From Candidatus Omnitrophota bacterium (GTDB lineage: Bacteria > Omnitrophota > Koll11 > JAHIPI01), in assembly GCA_028718265.1 (NCBI GenBank), contig JAQUMG010000117.1:1-5739 (forward strand): a DNA stretch of 5,739 nucleotides. Direction: 5' to 3'. The position numbers and the translations under genes are program-made. Shown piece after piece: positions 1 through 5,739 of this stretch (its first letter is position 1; the number at the start of each line of letters is the position of its first letter). The notes beneath the pieces were generated by a model, which was not told the origin of the DNA, made no database searches, and was given only the letters and a program-made list of their open reading frames with translations.

Positions 1-39
1 GGCAGATCTGAGCTGAAAATTAACGTAAAACCCCAATGA
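1..39 (+). CDS. C-terminal tail of an upstream gene (partial)
   Basis: Frame 1 is open from the window edge and reads GRSELKINVKPQ followed by TGA at 37-39; the other two forward frames stop within 16 bases. The alternating polar and hydrophobic residues (ELKINV) look like a last beta-strand, but 12 residues cannot identify a family. A strong hairpin begins 43 bases after the stop. This is close to the 36-base gap between the stop of the small exported gene and its hairpin at 4093, which supports this being a real gene end. It could still be a chance open frame. Confidence 0.4.
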   Translation, partial: GRSELKINVKPQ

Positions 40-81
40 TGCCAGTAAGTACACGATATGGATGTACGAATAGAAACTAAT

Positions 82-118
82 CATAATGCCCATCTTCAAT
101 AAGAAGGTGGGCATTATG
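82..118 (+). terminator. Strong hairpin, probable terminator of the upstream gene
   Basis: The arms at 82-97 and 103-118 are complementary over 16 positions, with one T-G wobble (93 with 107), and enclose a 5-base loop AATAA. The stem includes AATGCCCA (85-92) facing TGGGCATT (108-115). It lies 43 bases past the stop at 37-39 and 30 bases before the next -35 box, so it sits where a terminator would. The downstream bases (TATTAAACG) are AT-rich but are not a T-run, so it is not a textbook intrinsic terminator. It may instead act as a 3'-end stabiliser or a repeated intergenic element. The hairpin at 4093-4129 shares the same stem base. Confidence 0.6.
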
Positions 119-147
119 TATTAAACGAACAAAAACTAAGATTCTTA

Positions 148-176
148 TTGACAAAAATCCCTCATTTTGCTATCCT
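148..176 (+). promoter_or_regulatory. Sigma70-type promoter for the large glycosidase-like gene
   Basis: The -35 box TTGACA (148-153) is a perfect consensus. A 17-base spacer separates it from the -10 box TATCCT (171-176), which carries an extended -10 TGn at 168-170. The predicted transcription start, 6-8 bases past the -10 box, falls at about 182-184. That is on or next to the ATG at 183, so the transcript would have almost no 5' leader. Confidence 0.75.
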
Positions 177-182
177 ATTTCC

Positions 183-3100
183 ATGAAAAGAATTTCTACA
201 TGGATATTTTGTATTTTCGTAATGTCGGTTTTAGCATGTAATGCCGAAGCGGCGAATCTTTTGGGTGACCCCGGTTTTGAGGCCGGGTGGCCGCCTGTAT
301 TATGGTACGGATGGGGCGGGCCAGCGGGTGGCAGCGTCCCGGGATTTTCTGCGCCTCCCGGATCAGCGCATTCCGGTACCCGCGCAGTCGGGAAGGTACT
401 CTCCGGAACCGGTGATCGTTGGGGAGGGTATAGCCAAAGCGTCACGATTAAGGAAGGCGATGTGATTACTGCAAGCGGCTGGCTGATGAGCCCGTCTTCC
501 GGTGACAACCCTCCTCTTAATAACGGTGCTAAGGCGTTTATAAAACTTGAATTCTTAAATAGCTCAAATAATCAATTGGCCGGTTATGAAAGCACTTCTA
601 TAACATCAGCGAAGCCCTGGGTGAAGCGTGTTGTTACTGCCACGGCACCAGCCGGTGCGGTAAAAGCGACATTCAGTTTTATCCTTACGGGCACAGCAGC
701 TTCTACGGGAAGCGTTTTTTTTGACGATGCCCTCCTCGAGGTTAATACAGTTAAAATCATATCGCCGCAGAACGGGACAGTTGCCAAATCAAACTTGATA
801 CCCGTCGTAGGGACAGTACCCGATATTTCTGTTGCATCAATTGACCTGAACGGCGTGACTGTTCCGTGCTGGGAAGGAAAGTGGGAGACTACCGTTTATC
901 TGACACCCGGCACAAATCAACTGACGGCAACTCTTAACGGAACACATTCCGATACAGTAACCGTAAATTATGATCCGAATGCGCTGGCAGGGTTGTTCGA
1001 CGTAACTTATCCGACAGACGGGACAATCTTTTATGAAACACCGGCTTTGGTAACAGCCACCCTTTCAAACCCTTCTGATTTGTATATAAATATTAACGGT
1101 ATAGAATATCTGGCTAAAGACGGCGTACTTATAGCGCGCGTACCAGTCAAAGCAGGCGCTAATACATTGGTTCTGAAATGCCGAAACAGGTCGGGCGCAG
1201 AAGAGACAAAGTCTATAAATGTTACTTTTGATACAAGTGATACGGACGTAGCCGGTGTTATTGTAAACAGCAGTTTCGAAAATAGTACATATCCTCAAAA
1301 GGATTGGACCAGGTGGAACGGCAATGTGTCATTTAACCCTGGCGACGGCTCGGCATCCTATATATCAACGACTCACGCACGCACCGGCAGGCAATCGTCC
1401 GGACAAGTTCTCTACGGCCGGTATTCGAGATGGGGAGGCGTAAGCCAGGAATTTCCCGTCGAGCCGGGTGATACGGTAAATGCCTCGGGTTGGGTTGCCA
1501 GTTTTTCCGGTGATAACCCGCTTACAGGAAATGCGGAAGCATTCCTGCAGATAACTTATAACAGTAATCGCAATAATCCTATCGAGGTGCATAAAAGCGA
1601 AAAAATAACAGGAGCGACTGACGCATGGATTGAACTTTCCGTTTCTTCCGTAGTTCCTTATGGCGCCGAGACAGCCTCTTTGAGTTTTGTCCAGACGGAT
1701 TTAGAGAATAATGCGGGGGCGGTATATTTCGACGATGCGCGTGTTGAGATAGTGCCCGGCACTCCACCCGTTCCTCCGGATCCTCCGTCTGATAAGCCTC
1801 AAAGCACGGGGCCGGTTAAAATCGACGGAAATAAAATTTTGGTAAACGGCCAGCAGTTCAGGATAAAAGGCGTTACATATCAACCCGTACCCGTAGGTTC
1901 CGATGTATCTCCTTTGGACGTATATAAGAATGGTGAGATATACAACCGGGATCTGCCGCTTTTACGCGCTATGGGCGTTAACGCCGTACGTACATATAGT
2001 AAGGATACTTCCACAGGTTTTTTAGACGCCTGTTATAATAACGGGACGGATCCGATTTATGTTATTATGGGTTTCTTTATAGACGGCGAAAGAGATCTGA
2101 GCAATCCTGCTGTAAGAGAAGACATAAAGAATGAATTTCTGACTTACGTACATACCTATAAAGATCATCCTGCCGTCCTTATGTGGTCACCGGGCAATGA
2201 AGTTGAATTGGCATACGAAGGAAGCGATCGCGATTATTACACACTGCTGAACGAGCTTGCGGAGACAGCATACAATGAAGAAAAACCGGCCTATCATCCG
2301 GTAACAGCGGCAGTGGCAAATATATACCACATAGACGACAAAGGCCTGCTTACTACCGATGATAATATGGATTACCTTGATGTCTGGGGTGCAAATGTAT
2401 ATGAAGGCATTACATTCGGCGATATGTTTGACGATTTCGTTCACAGAAGCAACAAGCCTTTCTGGATATCCGAATACGGCGTGGATGCCTACTATACCGA
2501 ATCATGGTCATTTGACGGTACGGATTACATCGTAACTGCCGGTTATGTTGATGAAAAGAGTCAGTCGGAATGGAATGCCAATATGGCAGTTGAAATTATG
2601 GCTTCGGAAATCGCCTCAGGCGGGACATTAATGTCGTATTCCGACGAATGGTGGAAGTCGCCCGGCCTTTTATCGCAGCACGACACAGGAGGCGCGCCGC
2701 AAGACCGCCGATACACCCAGGGCGTATTTCCGGACAGGTTTGCGAACGAAGAATATTGGGGTATCGTATCGGTATCGCCCAATGCAGGTTCGGTAGACAG
2801 TATAACGCCGCGCCCGGCGTACTATAAGCTAAAAGAAATATTTAACAATATGCCGTTTACGGTTGTGCAGCCGGGCGGATCAATAAAATCTGTTATTAAT
2901 AACGCCGGCAGCGAAAAAGTAATATACGTTCAGAAGGGCGTTTATGACGAAGGTGCGGTTGAGATGAACGGCAAGACACTGATAAGCGCGATGGGCGCTA
3001 CGGACACTATTATAAACGGCAAGCTATTGATCGGCGAAACCGGCGGGGAAGTCGCCGGCTTCCAAATAGTCTACTCAGGCGGCGAATATATAAACTTCGT

Positions 3101-3614
3101 AAACGCGAAATATCCCGACGGGATCCAAATCATGAACGACGCGGGTATCACTATAATAAACACAGGCGCTGAGGTGAAAGACTGCATCATAATGCCTGAT
3201 TCCGATATTTACGGCGGAGATAACTTCGGCAAGGGAATCGAGATATGGAACTTATACGGCAATCCCGCCATAGCGCCCATAATAGAGAACTGCGAGATAT
3301 CTAATGCCGATACGGGGATATACCTATTCTCCCAGGTCTTCGGCGGGGCCATACTTGGCGAAATAAAGAATAACACCCTGGATAGCAACAACTACGGCAT
3401 AATTCTAAGGATGCATAAGGAGAAGCCTCTTATAAGAGATAACGAGATCACTAACTCAATTAATGGTATCCATATAACCTACAAAGATGGTATGCTCCTG
3501 ACAGAAAGGCTCAACAGGATCATAAATAATATCTTTTCAGGCAATGCCGATGACATATGGTGCGATGCGACCGGCGCAAAGCTTTTCGTTCCTTTCAGGA
3601 GGATGCGTAAATAA
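183..3614 (+). CDS. Exported multidomain protein: CBM-like/Ig-like/GH72- or GH2-like TIM barrel/beta-helix
   Basis: A 1143-residue exported protein, probably a glycoside hydrolase or transglycosylase acting on a glucan outside the cytoplasm. The signal peptide is residues 1-23. AEA/A allows signal peptidase I cleavage, but VLAC at 16-19 could be a lipobox. Two related CBM4/9-like jelly-roll domains (about 25-187 and 358-524) flank two Ig-like domains (190-266 and 272-350). A Pro-rich linker (525-544) leads to a clan GH-A TIM barrel (545-888). Its marks are IKGVTYQP at 561-568, RDLPLL from 589, NAVRTY at 600-605, GNE with likely acid/base E673, NVYEG at 738-742, ISEYG with likely nucleophile E764, and SGG at 812-814. 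This order resembles fungal GH72 more than typical GH2, and the GH2 N-terminal sandwich is absent. Residues 891-1143 look like a right-handed beta-helix with DUF1565/NosD-type repeats. No other AUG, GUG or UUG start suits the signal peptide, and no ribosome binding site precedes it. The substrate is unknown. Confidence 0.85.
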   Translation: MKRISTWIFCIFVMSVLACNAEAANLLGDPGFEAGWPPVLWYGWGGPAGGSVPGFSAPPGSAHSGTRAVGKVLSGTGDRWGGYSQSVTIKEGDVITASGWLMSPSSGDNPPLNNGAKAFIKLEFLNSSNNQLAGYESTSITSAKPWVKRVVTATAPAGAVKATFSFILTGTAASTGSVFFDDALLEVNTVKIISPQNGTVAKSNLIPVVGTVPDISVASIDLNGVTVPCWEGKWETTVYLTPGTNQLTATLNGTHSDTVTVNYDPNALAGLFDVTYPTDGTIFYETPALVTATLSNPSDLYININGIEYLAKDGVLIARVPVKAGANTLVLKCRNRSGAEETKSINVTFDTSDTDVAGVIVNSSFENSTYPQKDWTRWNGNVSFNPGDGSASYISTTHARTGRQSSGQVLYGRYSRWGGVSQEFPVEPGDTVNASGWVASFSGDNPLTGNAEAFLQITYNSNRNNPIEVHKSEKITGATDAWIELSVSSVVPYGAETASLSFVQTDLENNAGAVYFDDARVEIVPGTPPVPPDPPSDKPQSTGPVKIDGNKILVNGQQFRIKGVTYQPVPVGSDVSPLDVYKNGEIYNRDLPLLRAMGVNAVRTYSKDTSTGFLDACYNNGTDPIYVIMGFFIDGERDLSNPAVREDIKNEFLTYVHTYKDHPAVLMWSPGNEVELAYEGSDRDYYTLLNELAETAYNEEKPAYHPVTAAVANIYHIDDKGLLTTDDNMDYLDVWGANVYEGITFGDMFDDFVHRSNKPFWISEYGVDAYYTESWSFDGTDYIVTAGYVDEKSQSEWNANMAVEIMASEIASGGTLMSYSDEWWKSPGLLSQHDTGGAPQDRRYTQGVFPDRFANEEYWGIVSVSPNAGSVDSITPRPAYYKLKEIFNNMPFTVVQPGGSIKSVINNAGSEKVIYVQKGVYDEGAVEMNGKTLISAMGATDTIINGKLLIGETGGEVAGFQIVYSGGEYINFVNAKYPDGIQIMNDAGITIINTGAEVKDCIIMPDSDIYGGDNFGKGIEIWNLYGNPAIAPIIENCEISNADTGIYLFSQVFGGAILGEIKNNTLDSNNYGIILRMHKEKPLIRDNEITNSINGIHITYKDGMLLTERLNRIINNIFSGNADDIWCDATGAKLFVPFRRMRK

Positions 3615-3617
3615 ATC

Positions 3618-3646
3618 TTGGTTTTTGCAGTTTATTGGTATATAAT
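3618..3646 (+). promoter_or_regulatory. Sigma70-type promoter for the small exported protein
   Basis: TTGGTT (3618-3623) and the perfect -10 box TATAAT (3641-3646) are 17 bases apart. The -35 box starts four bases after the stop codon of the preceding gene. The predicted transcript start near 3653 leaves a purine-rich leader of about 60 bases before the ATG. I see no terminator between the two genes, so read-through from the large gene is also possible. Confidence 0.65.
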
Positions 3647-3699
3647 TAGCAAAGAAGCAGCAGATTCAAAGAACAAAACGGTAAAAGAAAAAGAAGGGG

Positions 3700-3704
3700 G
3701 GAGG
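3700..3704 (+). promoter_or_regulatory. Strong Shine-Dalgarno site
   Basis: GGAGG lies within a G-run (3696-3706), 8 bases before the ATG at 3713. It is the strongest ribosome binding site in the window and fixes this start. It contrasts with the large gene, which has none, and with the weaker AAAGG before the protease gene. Confidence 0.85.
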
Positions 3705-3712
3705 GGATAGTC

Positions 3713-4057
3713 ATGAAGAAGACAGCAGTTGTTTTGTTAGCACTTATGCTTATGGGTTACGTATCTTTTGCGCAGGCAGCAGCCGAAGGAGCGAAATCGG
3801 TTGCGGAACAAGCGGGAACAGTTGTAGGTAAAATAGTCTCCGTTACATTAATAGACCCTGCAAAGGGTATTACTTCCGGAGCAGTAACCATTGCCGATGA
3901 TATGGGGAAAACCACCACTTATACGGTAGATTCAACGGCAAAGATTGTCGGCGACACTTTGGATGCCATTACCTTAAATCAGCTGAAGATAGGTGAGAAA
4001 ATCCAGATAAATGAGTCTGAAGCAAGTAAGGCGGAGTCCATAAAGGTCATAAAGTAA
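3713..4057 (+). CDS. Small exported protein, DUF5666-like beta-barrel candidate
   Basis: A 114-residue exported protein of unknown function. Residues 1-22 form a clear signal peptide: two lysines, a hydrophobic core from about 5 to 19, and AQA/A for signal peptidase I cleavage after A22. The mature part of about 92 residues starts with a short Ala/Glu/Lys-rich segment (23-34). Several predicted beta-strands follow: VVGKIVSV at 37-44, AVTIADD at 57-63, TTTYTV at 67-72, AKIVG at 76-80, and a final LKIGEKIQI at 91-99 leading to ESIKVIK. The pattern of a G-x-V strand, a T-x-I turn and then 'L-x-x-G-x-x-I-x-I' recalls DUF5666/OB-fold-like periplasmic domains. That assignment is by eye and tentative. 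There are no cysteines and no enzyme motif. The gene has its own promoter, an excellent ribosome binding site and a hairpin 36 bases after its stop, so it is probably a single, well-expressed unit. A role in binding a ligand or metal in the envelope is possible but not shown. Confidence 0.85.
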   Translation: MKKTAVVLLALMLMGYVSFAQAAAEGAKSVAEQAGTVVGKIVSVTLIDPAKGITSGAVTIADDMGKTTTYTVDSTAKIVGDTLDAITLNQLKIGEKIQINESEASKAESIKVIK

Positions 4058-4092
4058 ACAAAAGTATATAGTAAGGTTGTTCTAAGTTTTAA

Positions 4093-4129
4093 AATGCCCA
4101 AGATATCGGGTTTGTATATCTTGGGCATT
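4093..4129 (+). terminator. Hairpin after the small exported gene, probable terminator
   Basis: The arms at 4093-4106 and 4116-4129 pair perfectly over 14 bases around a 9-base loop. AATGCCCA (4093-4100) and TGGGCATT (4122-4129) form the base of the stem, as in the hairpin at 82-118, while the upper stem and loop differ. On the + strand it is followed by CTTATGATT rather than a T-run. On the - strand four T follow the GC part of the stem, but no gene points that way. Its position 36 bases after the stop favours a terminator or 3'-end role. Confidence 0.65.
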
Positions 4130-4167
4130 CTTATGATTAAGAGTTAAAAAAGCTACATTTCCCCATC

Positions 4168-4196
4168 TTGATTTCCCGTAAATTATATGGTATACT
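4168..4196 (+). promoter_or_regulatory. Sigma70-type promoter for the subtilase gene
   Basis: TTGATT (4168-4173) and TATACT (4191-4196) are 17 bases apart, with an extended -10 TGg at 4188-4190. The transcript is expected to start near 4203, giving a leader of about 73 bases before the ATG at 4276. It lies 38 bases past the hairpin at 4093-4129, matching the hairpin-then-promoter layout at 82-176. Confidence 0.7.
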
Positions 4197-4201
4197 ATAG
4201 T

Positions 4202-4223
4202 GATCCAATAAAAGGGTCTTTTT
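4202..4223 (+). promoter_or_regulatory. Small leader hairpin followed by a T-run
   Basis: GATCC (4202-4206) can pair with GGGTC (4214-4218), with one wobble, around a 7-base loop, and five T follow (4219-4223). This has the outline of an attenuator or 5' stabilising stem at the predicted start of the subtilase transcript. A 5-bp stem is weak and may be chance. The same stretch includes AAGGG placed 7 bases before an ATG at 4224, which opens an 8-codon reading frame (MSAIFKKY) ending at 4250. Confidence 0.25.
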
Positions 4224-4275
4224 ATGTCTGCTATTTTTAAGAAGTATTAAAAAGTTTTGATAAAGGTCGCTCGCT

Positions 4276-5739
4276 ATGAAAGCCTCAAACCTCAAAACTA
4301 TAATATTATGTACAGCGGTTACCGTAGCCGCTCTGATTCTGTTAAGCCAGGACGCCGGCCTTACAGAGGATAAACCGTGGTACTGGTTTATGCAGTCCAC
4401 AGGCGATGTAGTCGCGAATACCCAAAGTGATAATAAGCCAAACAGTGATGTCAATACGCAATCTGTCATTATATCAGGCCATACAATCAGCGCTCCGGCG
4501 GCAGCTGTTTCACTAATTCCGGCCAATTCTCCAGCAGTATCCCAAAGTAAAGAAAACACCATAGAAACGCCCAAACAGATCCAGCCGCAGTCCCGTTATG
4601 TACCAAATGAAATCATAGTTAAATTCAAGGCCGATGCAGCCGATACTCTTGAACGCGAAATAATCCGGGGAGGAGAGATTACCAGCCCGGTCCAGATATC
4701 CCCTTCGATTGATAAGCTCAATGAGAAACACAAAGTAAAAAAAATTAACCCTGTTTTTAAGAACTTTAAAAAAGACAAAGAAAGAATCAAGCTTCTGGGA
4801 CAGAAAGAAGTGCTCAGGAAACACTTTCAGGAAACATATTCCCTGGAGACCGTTACTCTGACCGAAAAAGAAAAACATTTACTTAAGCGGTTAGAAAGCG
4901 CCCCTAAGTATGCAAAGATTCCCGATCTTGACAGAATATACAAATTAGAACTTAAAGAAAGCCAATCCGTCGAGGAAACAGTAGCTGAATATAATAAAGA
5001 TCCTAATGTAGAATATGCCGAACCGAATTACATAGTGTATGCCTATAGTTTCCCCGAAGATCCGCCTAATGACCCATACTATGCCAGTGCAGCTTCCTGG
5101 GGGCAAGGCTATGACGATCTTTGGGGTATAAAAAAGATACAATGCGAGGCGGCATGGGATATTACCATAGGAGAAGGGGTTGTTGTCGCGGTAATAGACT
5201 CGGGAGTAGACTACACGCATCCCGATCTTGCCGGCAACATATGGATCAACGCGGCAGAAATTCCGGATGACGGAATTGATAACGACGGGAATGGCTATAT
5301 CGACGATTATTATGGGTTTGATTTTGCGAACTCGATAGACAGCAATGAAGACAATGATTACAATGATCCTGAAGATACAAATGACCATGACCCCATGGAC
5401 GGCGCCGGCCATGGAACGCACTGCGCCGGCACGATAGCGGCCGTCGGGAATAATGATTTAGGTGTTATAGGTGTCGCTCCGGGGGCGAAGATAATGGCTG
5501 TCAAGGGTCTTAGTGATTCAGGGTCAGGCAGTACCAGCAACCTGGCAAAGGCTATATACTATGCCGCCAATAACGGTGCGGATATTTTAAGTAACTCATG
5601 GGGCGGATTCGGATTTTCCTCGACACTAGAAACCGTCTTTGTATACGCGCACGGAGAAGGATGCGTTTCCATCGCAGCCGCCGGCAACGACAGCTTTGAC
5701 GTATCTTACGCAACGCCCGCCAACATAGACTGCGTAATA
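4276..5739 (+). CDS. S8 subtilisin-like serine protease, exported (3' end outside window)
   Basis: Endopeptidase of the subtilase family (MEROPS S8), open for 488 codons to the window edge. Residues 1-28 are an N-terminal hydrophobic export signal or anchor without a clear AxA site. A Ser/Asn/Pro-rich linker runs to about 105. The I9-type inhibitory propeptide starts at YVPNEIIVKFK (108-118) and ends at VEYAEPNY (245-252), with a Lys/Glu-rich insert of about 90 residues between its strands. The catalytic domain starts near 283. Catalytic Asp is D308 in VIDSGVDYTHPDL, catalytic His is H379 in GHGTHCAG, and the oxyanion Asn is N471 in AAAGND. The catalytic Ser (GTSMA region) lies beyond the window, so activity cannot be confirmed. 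A DxDxNG calcium-loop-like motif begins at D335, and an acidic stretch (357-377) fills an insert between Asp and His. The in-frame stop at 4261-4263 and the lack of other starts fix ATG 4276; AAAGG at 4262-4266 is its ribosome binding site. Function is secure at family level only; its target protein is unknown. Confidence 0.93.
   Translation, partial: MKASNLKTIILCTAVTVAALILLSQDAGLTEDKPWYWFMQSTGDVVANTQSDNKPNSDVNTQSVIISGHTISAPAAAVSLIPANSPAVSQSKENTIETPKQIQPQSRYVPNEIIVKFKADAADTLEREIIRGGEITSPVQISPSIDKLNEKHKVKKINPVFKNFKKDKERIKLLGQKEVLRKHFQETYSLETVTLTEKEKHLLKRLESAPKYAKIPDLDRIYKLELKESQSVEETVAEYNKDPNVEYAEPNYIVYAYSFPEDPPNDPYYASAASWGQGYDDLWGIKKIQCEAAWDITIGEGVVVAVIDSGVDYTHPDLAGNIWINAAEIPDDGIDNDGNGYIDDYYGFDFANSIDSNEDNDYNDPEDTNDHDPMDGAGHGTHCAGTIAAVGNNDLGVIGVAPGAKIMAVKGLSDSGSGSTSNLAKAIYYAANNGADILSNSWGGFGFSSTLETVFVYAHGEGCVSIAAAGNDSFDVSYATPANIDCVI

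Noticed and set aside
170..508. 112-codon - strand frame and a 74-codon + strand frame at 241-465 within the start of the large gene
   Set aside because: The Pro/Arg-rich translations mirror the GC-rich first CBM-like domain. Neither has start signals, and the real frame has a signal peptide and continuous domains.
3613..3636. AATAAA...TTTATT inverted pair after the large gene as a terminator
   Set aside because: The stem is six A-T pairs only, with no GC base and no T-run, and it overlaps the -35 box of the next gene. It is too weak to call.
4137..4878. Overlapping - strand open frames of 145 and 121 codons across the subtilase promoter and N-terminal region
   Set aside because: They are antisense to a clear signal peptide and propeptide, overlap each other in different frames, and resemble no protein family. 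They are shadows of the AT-rich, Lys-rich coding strand.
4945..5421. 158-codon open frame on the - strand inside the subtilase gene
   Set aside because: It lies wholly opposite a gene with D308, H379 and N471 motifs. Its translation is a low-complexity Ile/Val/Arg/Tyr-rich string with no family pattern, and I see no promoter or ribosome binding site.
1..5739. CRISPR array, tRNA or rRNA genes, insertion sequence ends, attachment sites, defence genes
   Set aside because: I saw no regularly spaced direct repeats, cloverleaf-like tRNA pattern, transposase motifs or flanking target duplications on either strand. The repeats present are protein-domain duplication and the two hairpins already listed.

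Overview
The window reads as ordinary bacterial chromosome from an organism with a general secretory pathway. It uses consensus sigma70-type promoters and has moderate GC with frequent ATA isoleucine and AGA/AGG arginine codons. Large multidomain exported proteins, a glycosidase of PVC/Omnitrophota-like style and an S8 subtilase with an expanded propeptide would suit a Gram-negative-type environmental lineage such as Omnitrophota. That placement is a weak inference from style, not from any marker gene.

Layout, all on the + strand. Bases 1-39 look like the last 12 codons of an upstream gene, followed by a 16-bp stem hairpin (82-118) that probably ends its transcript. A near-perfect promoter (148-176) drives a 1143-residue exported protein (183-3614). 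Its parts, in order, are a signal peptide, a CBM-like beta-sandwich, two Ig-like domains, a second copy of the beta-sandwich, a Pro-rich linker, a clan GH-A TIM barrel resembling GH72/GH2 catalytic domains, and a right-handed beta-helix. A second promoter (3618-3646) and a strong ribosome binding site precede a 114-residue exported protein (3713-4057) that resembles small DUF5666-type beta-barrels. A second hairpin (4093-4129) with the same 8-bp stem base as the first follows. A third promoter (4168-4196) leads through a 73-base leader to an S8 subtilisin-like protease (4276 to the window edge), cut off before its catalytic serine.

Each gene has its own promoter, so this is a run of separately transcribed secretome genes rather than an obvious operon. 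The glycosidase-like protein would act on an extracellular or envelope glucan, and the protease outside the cytoplasm. Nothing in the sequence ties the three proteins into one pathway. The most notable points are the apparently leaderless start of the large gene, the GH72-like catalytic signature in a bacterial CBM/Ig/beta-helix architecture, and the two hairpins built on the same inverted 8-mer. I see no CRISPR array, tRNA, rRNA, insertion sequence, defence genes or convincing undescribed system.
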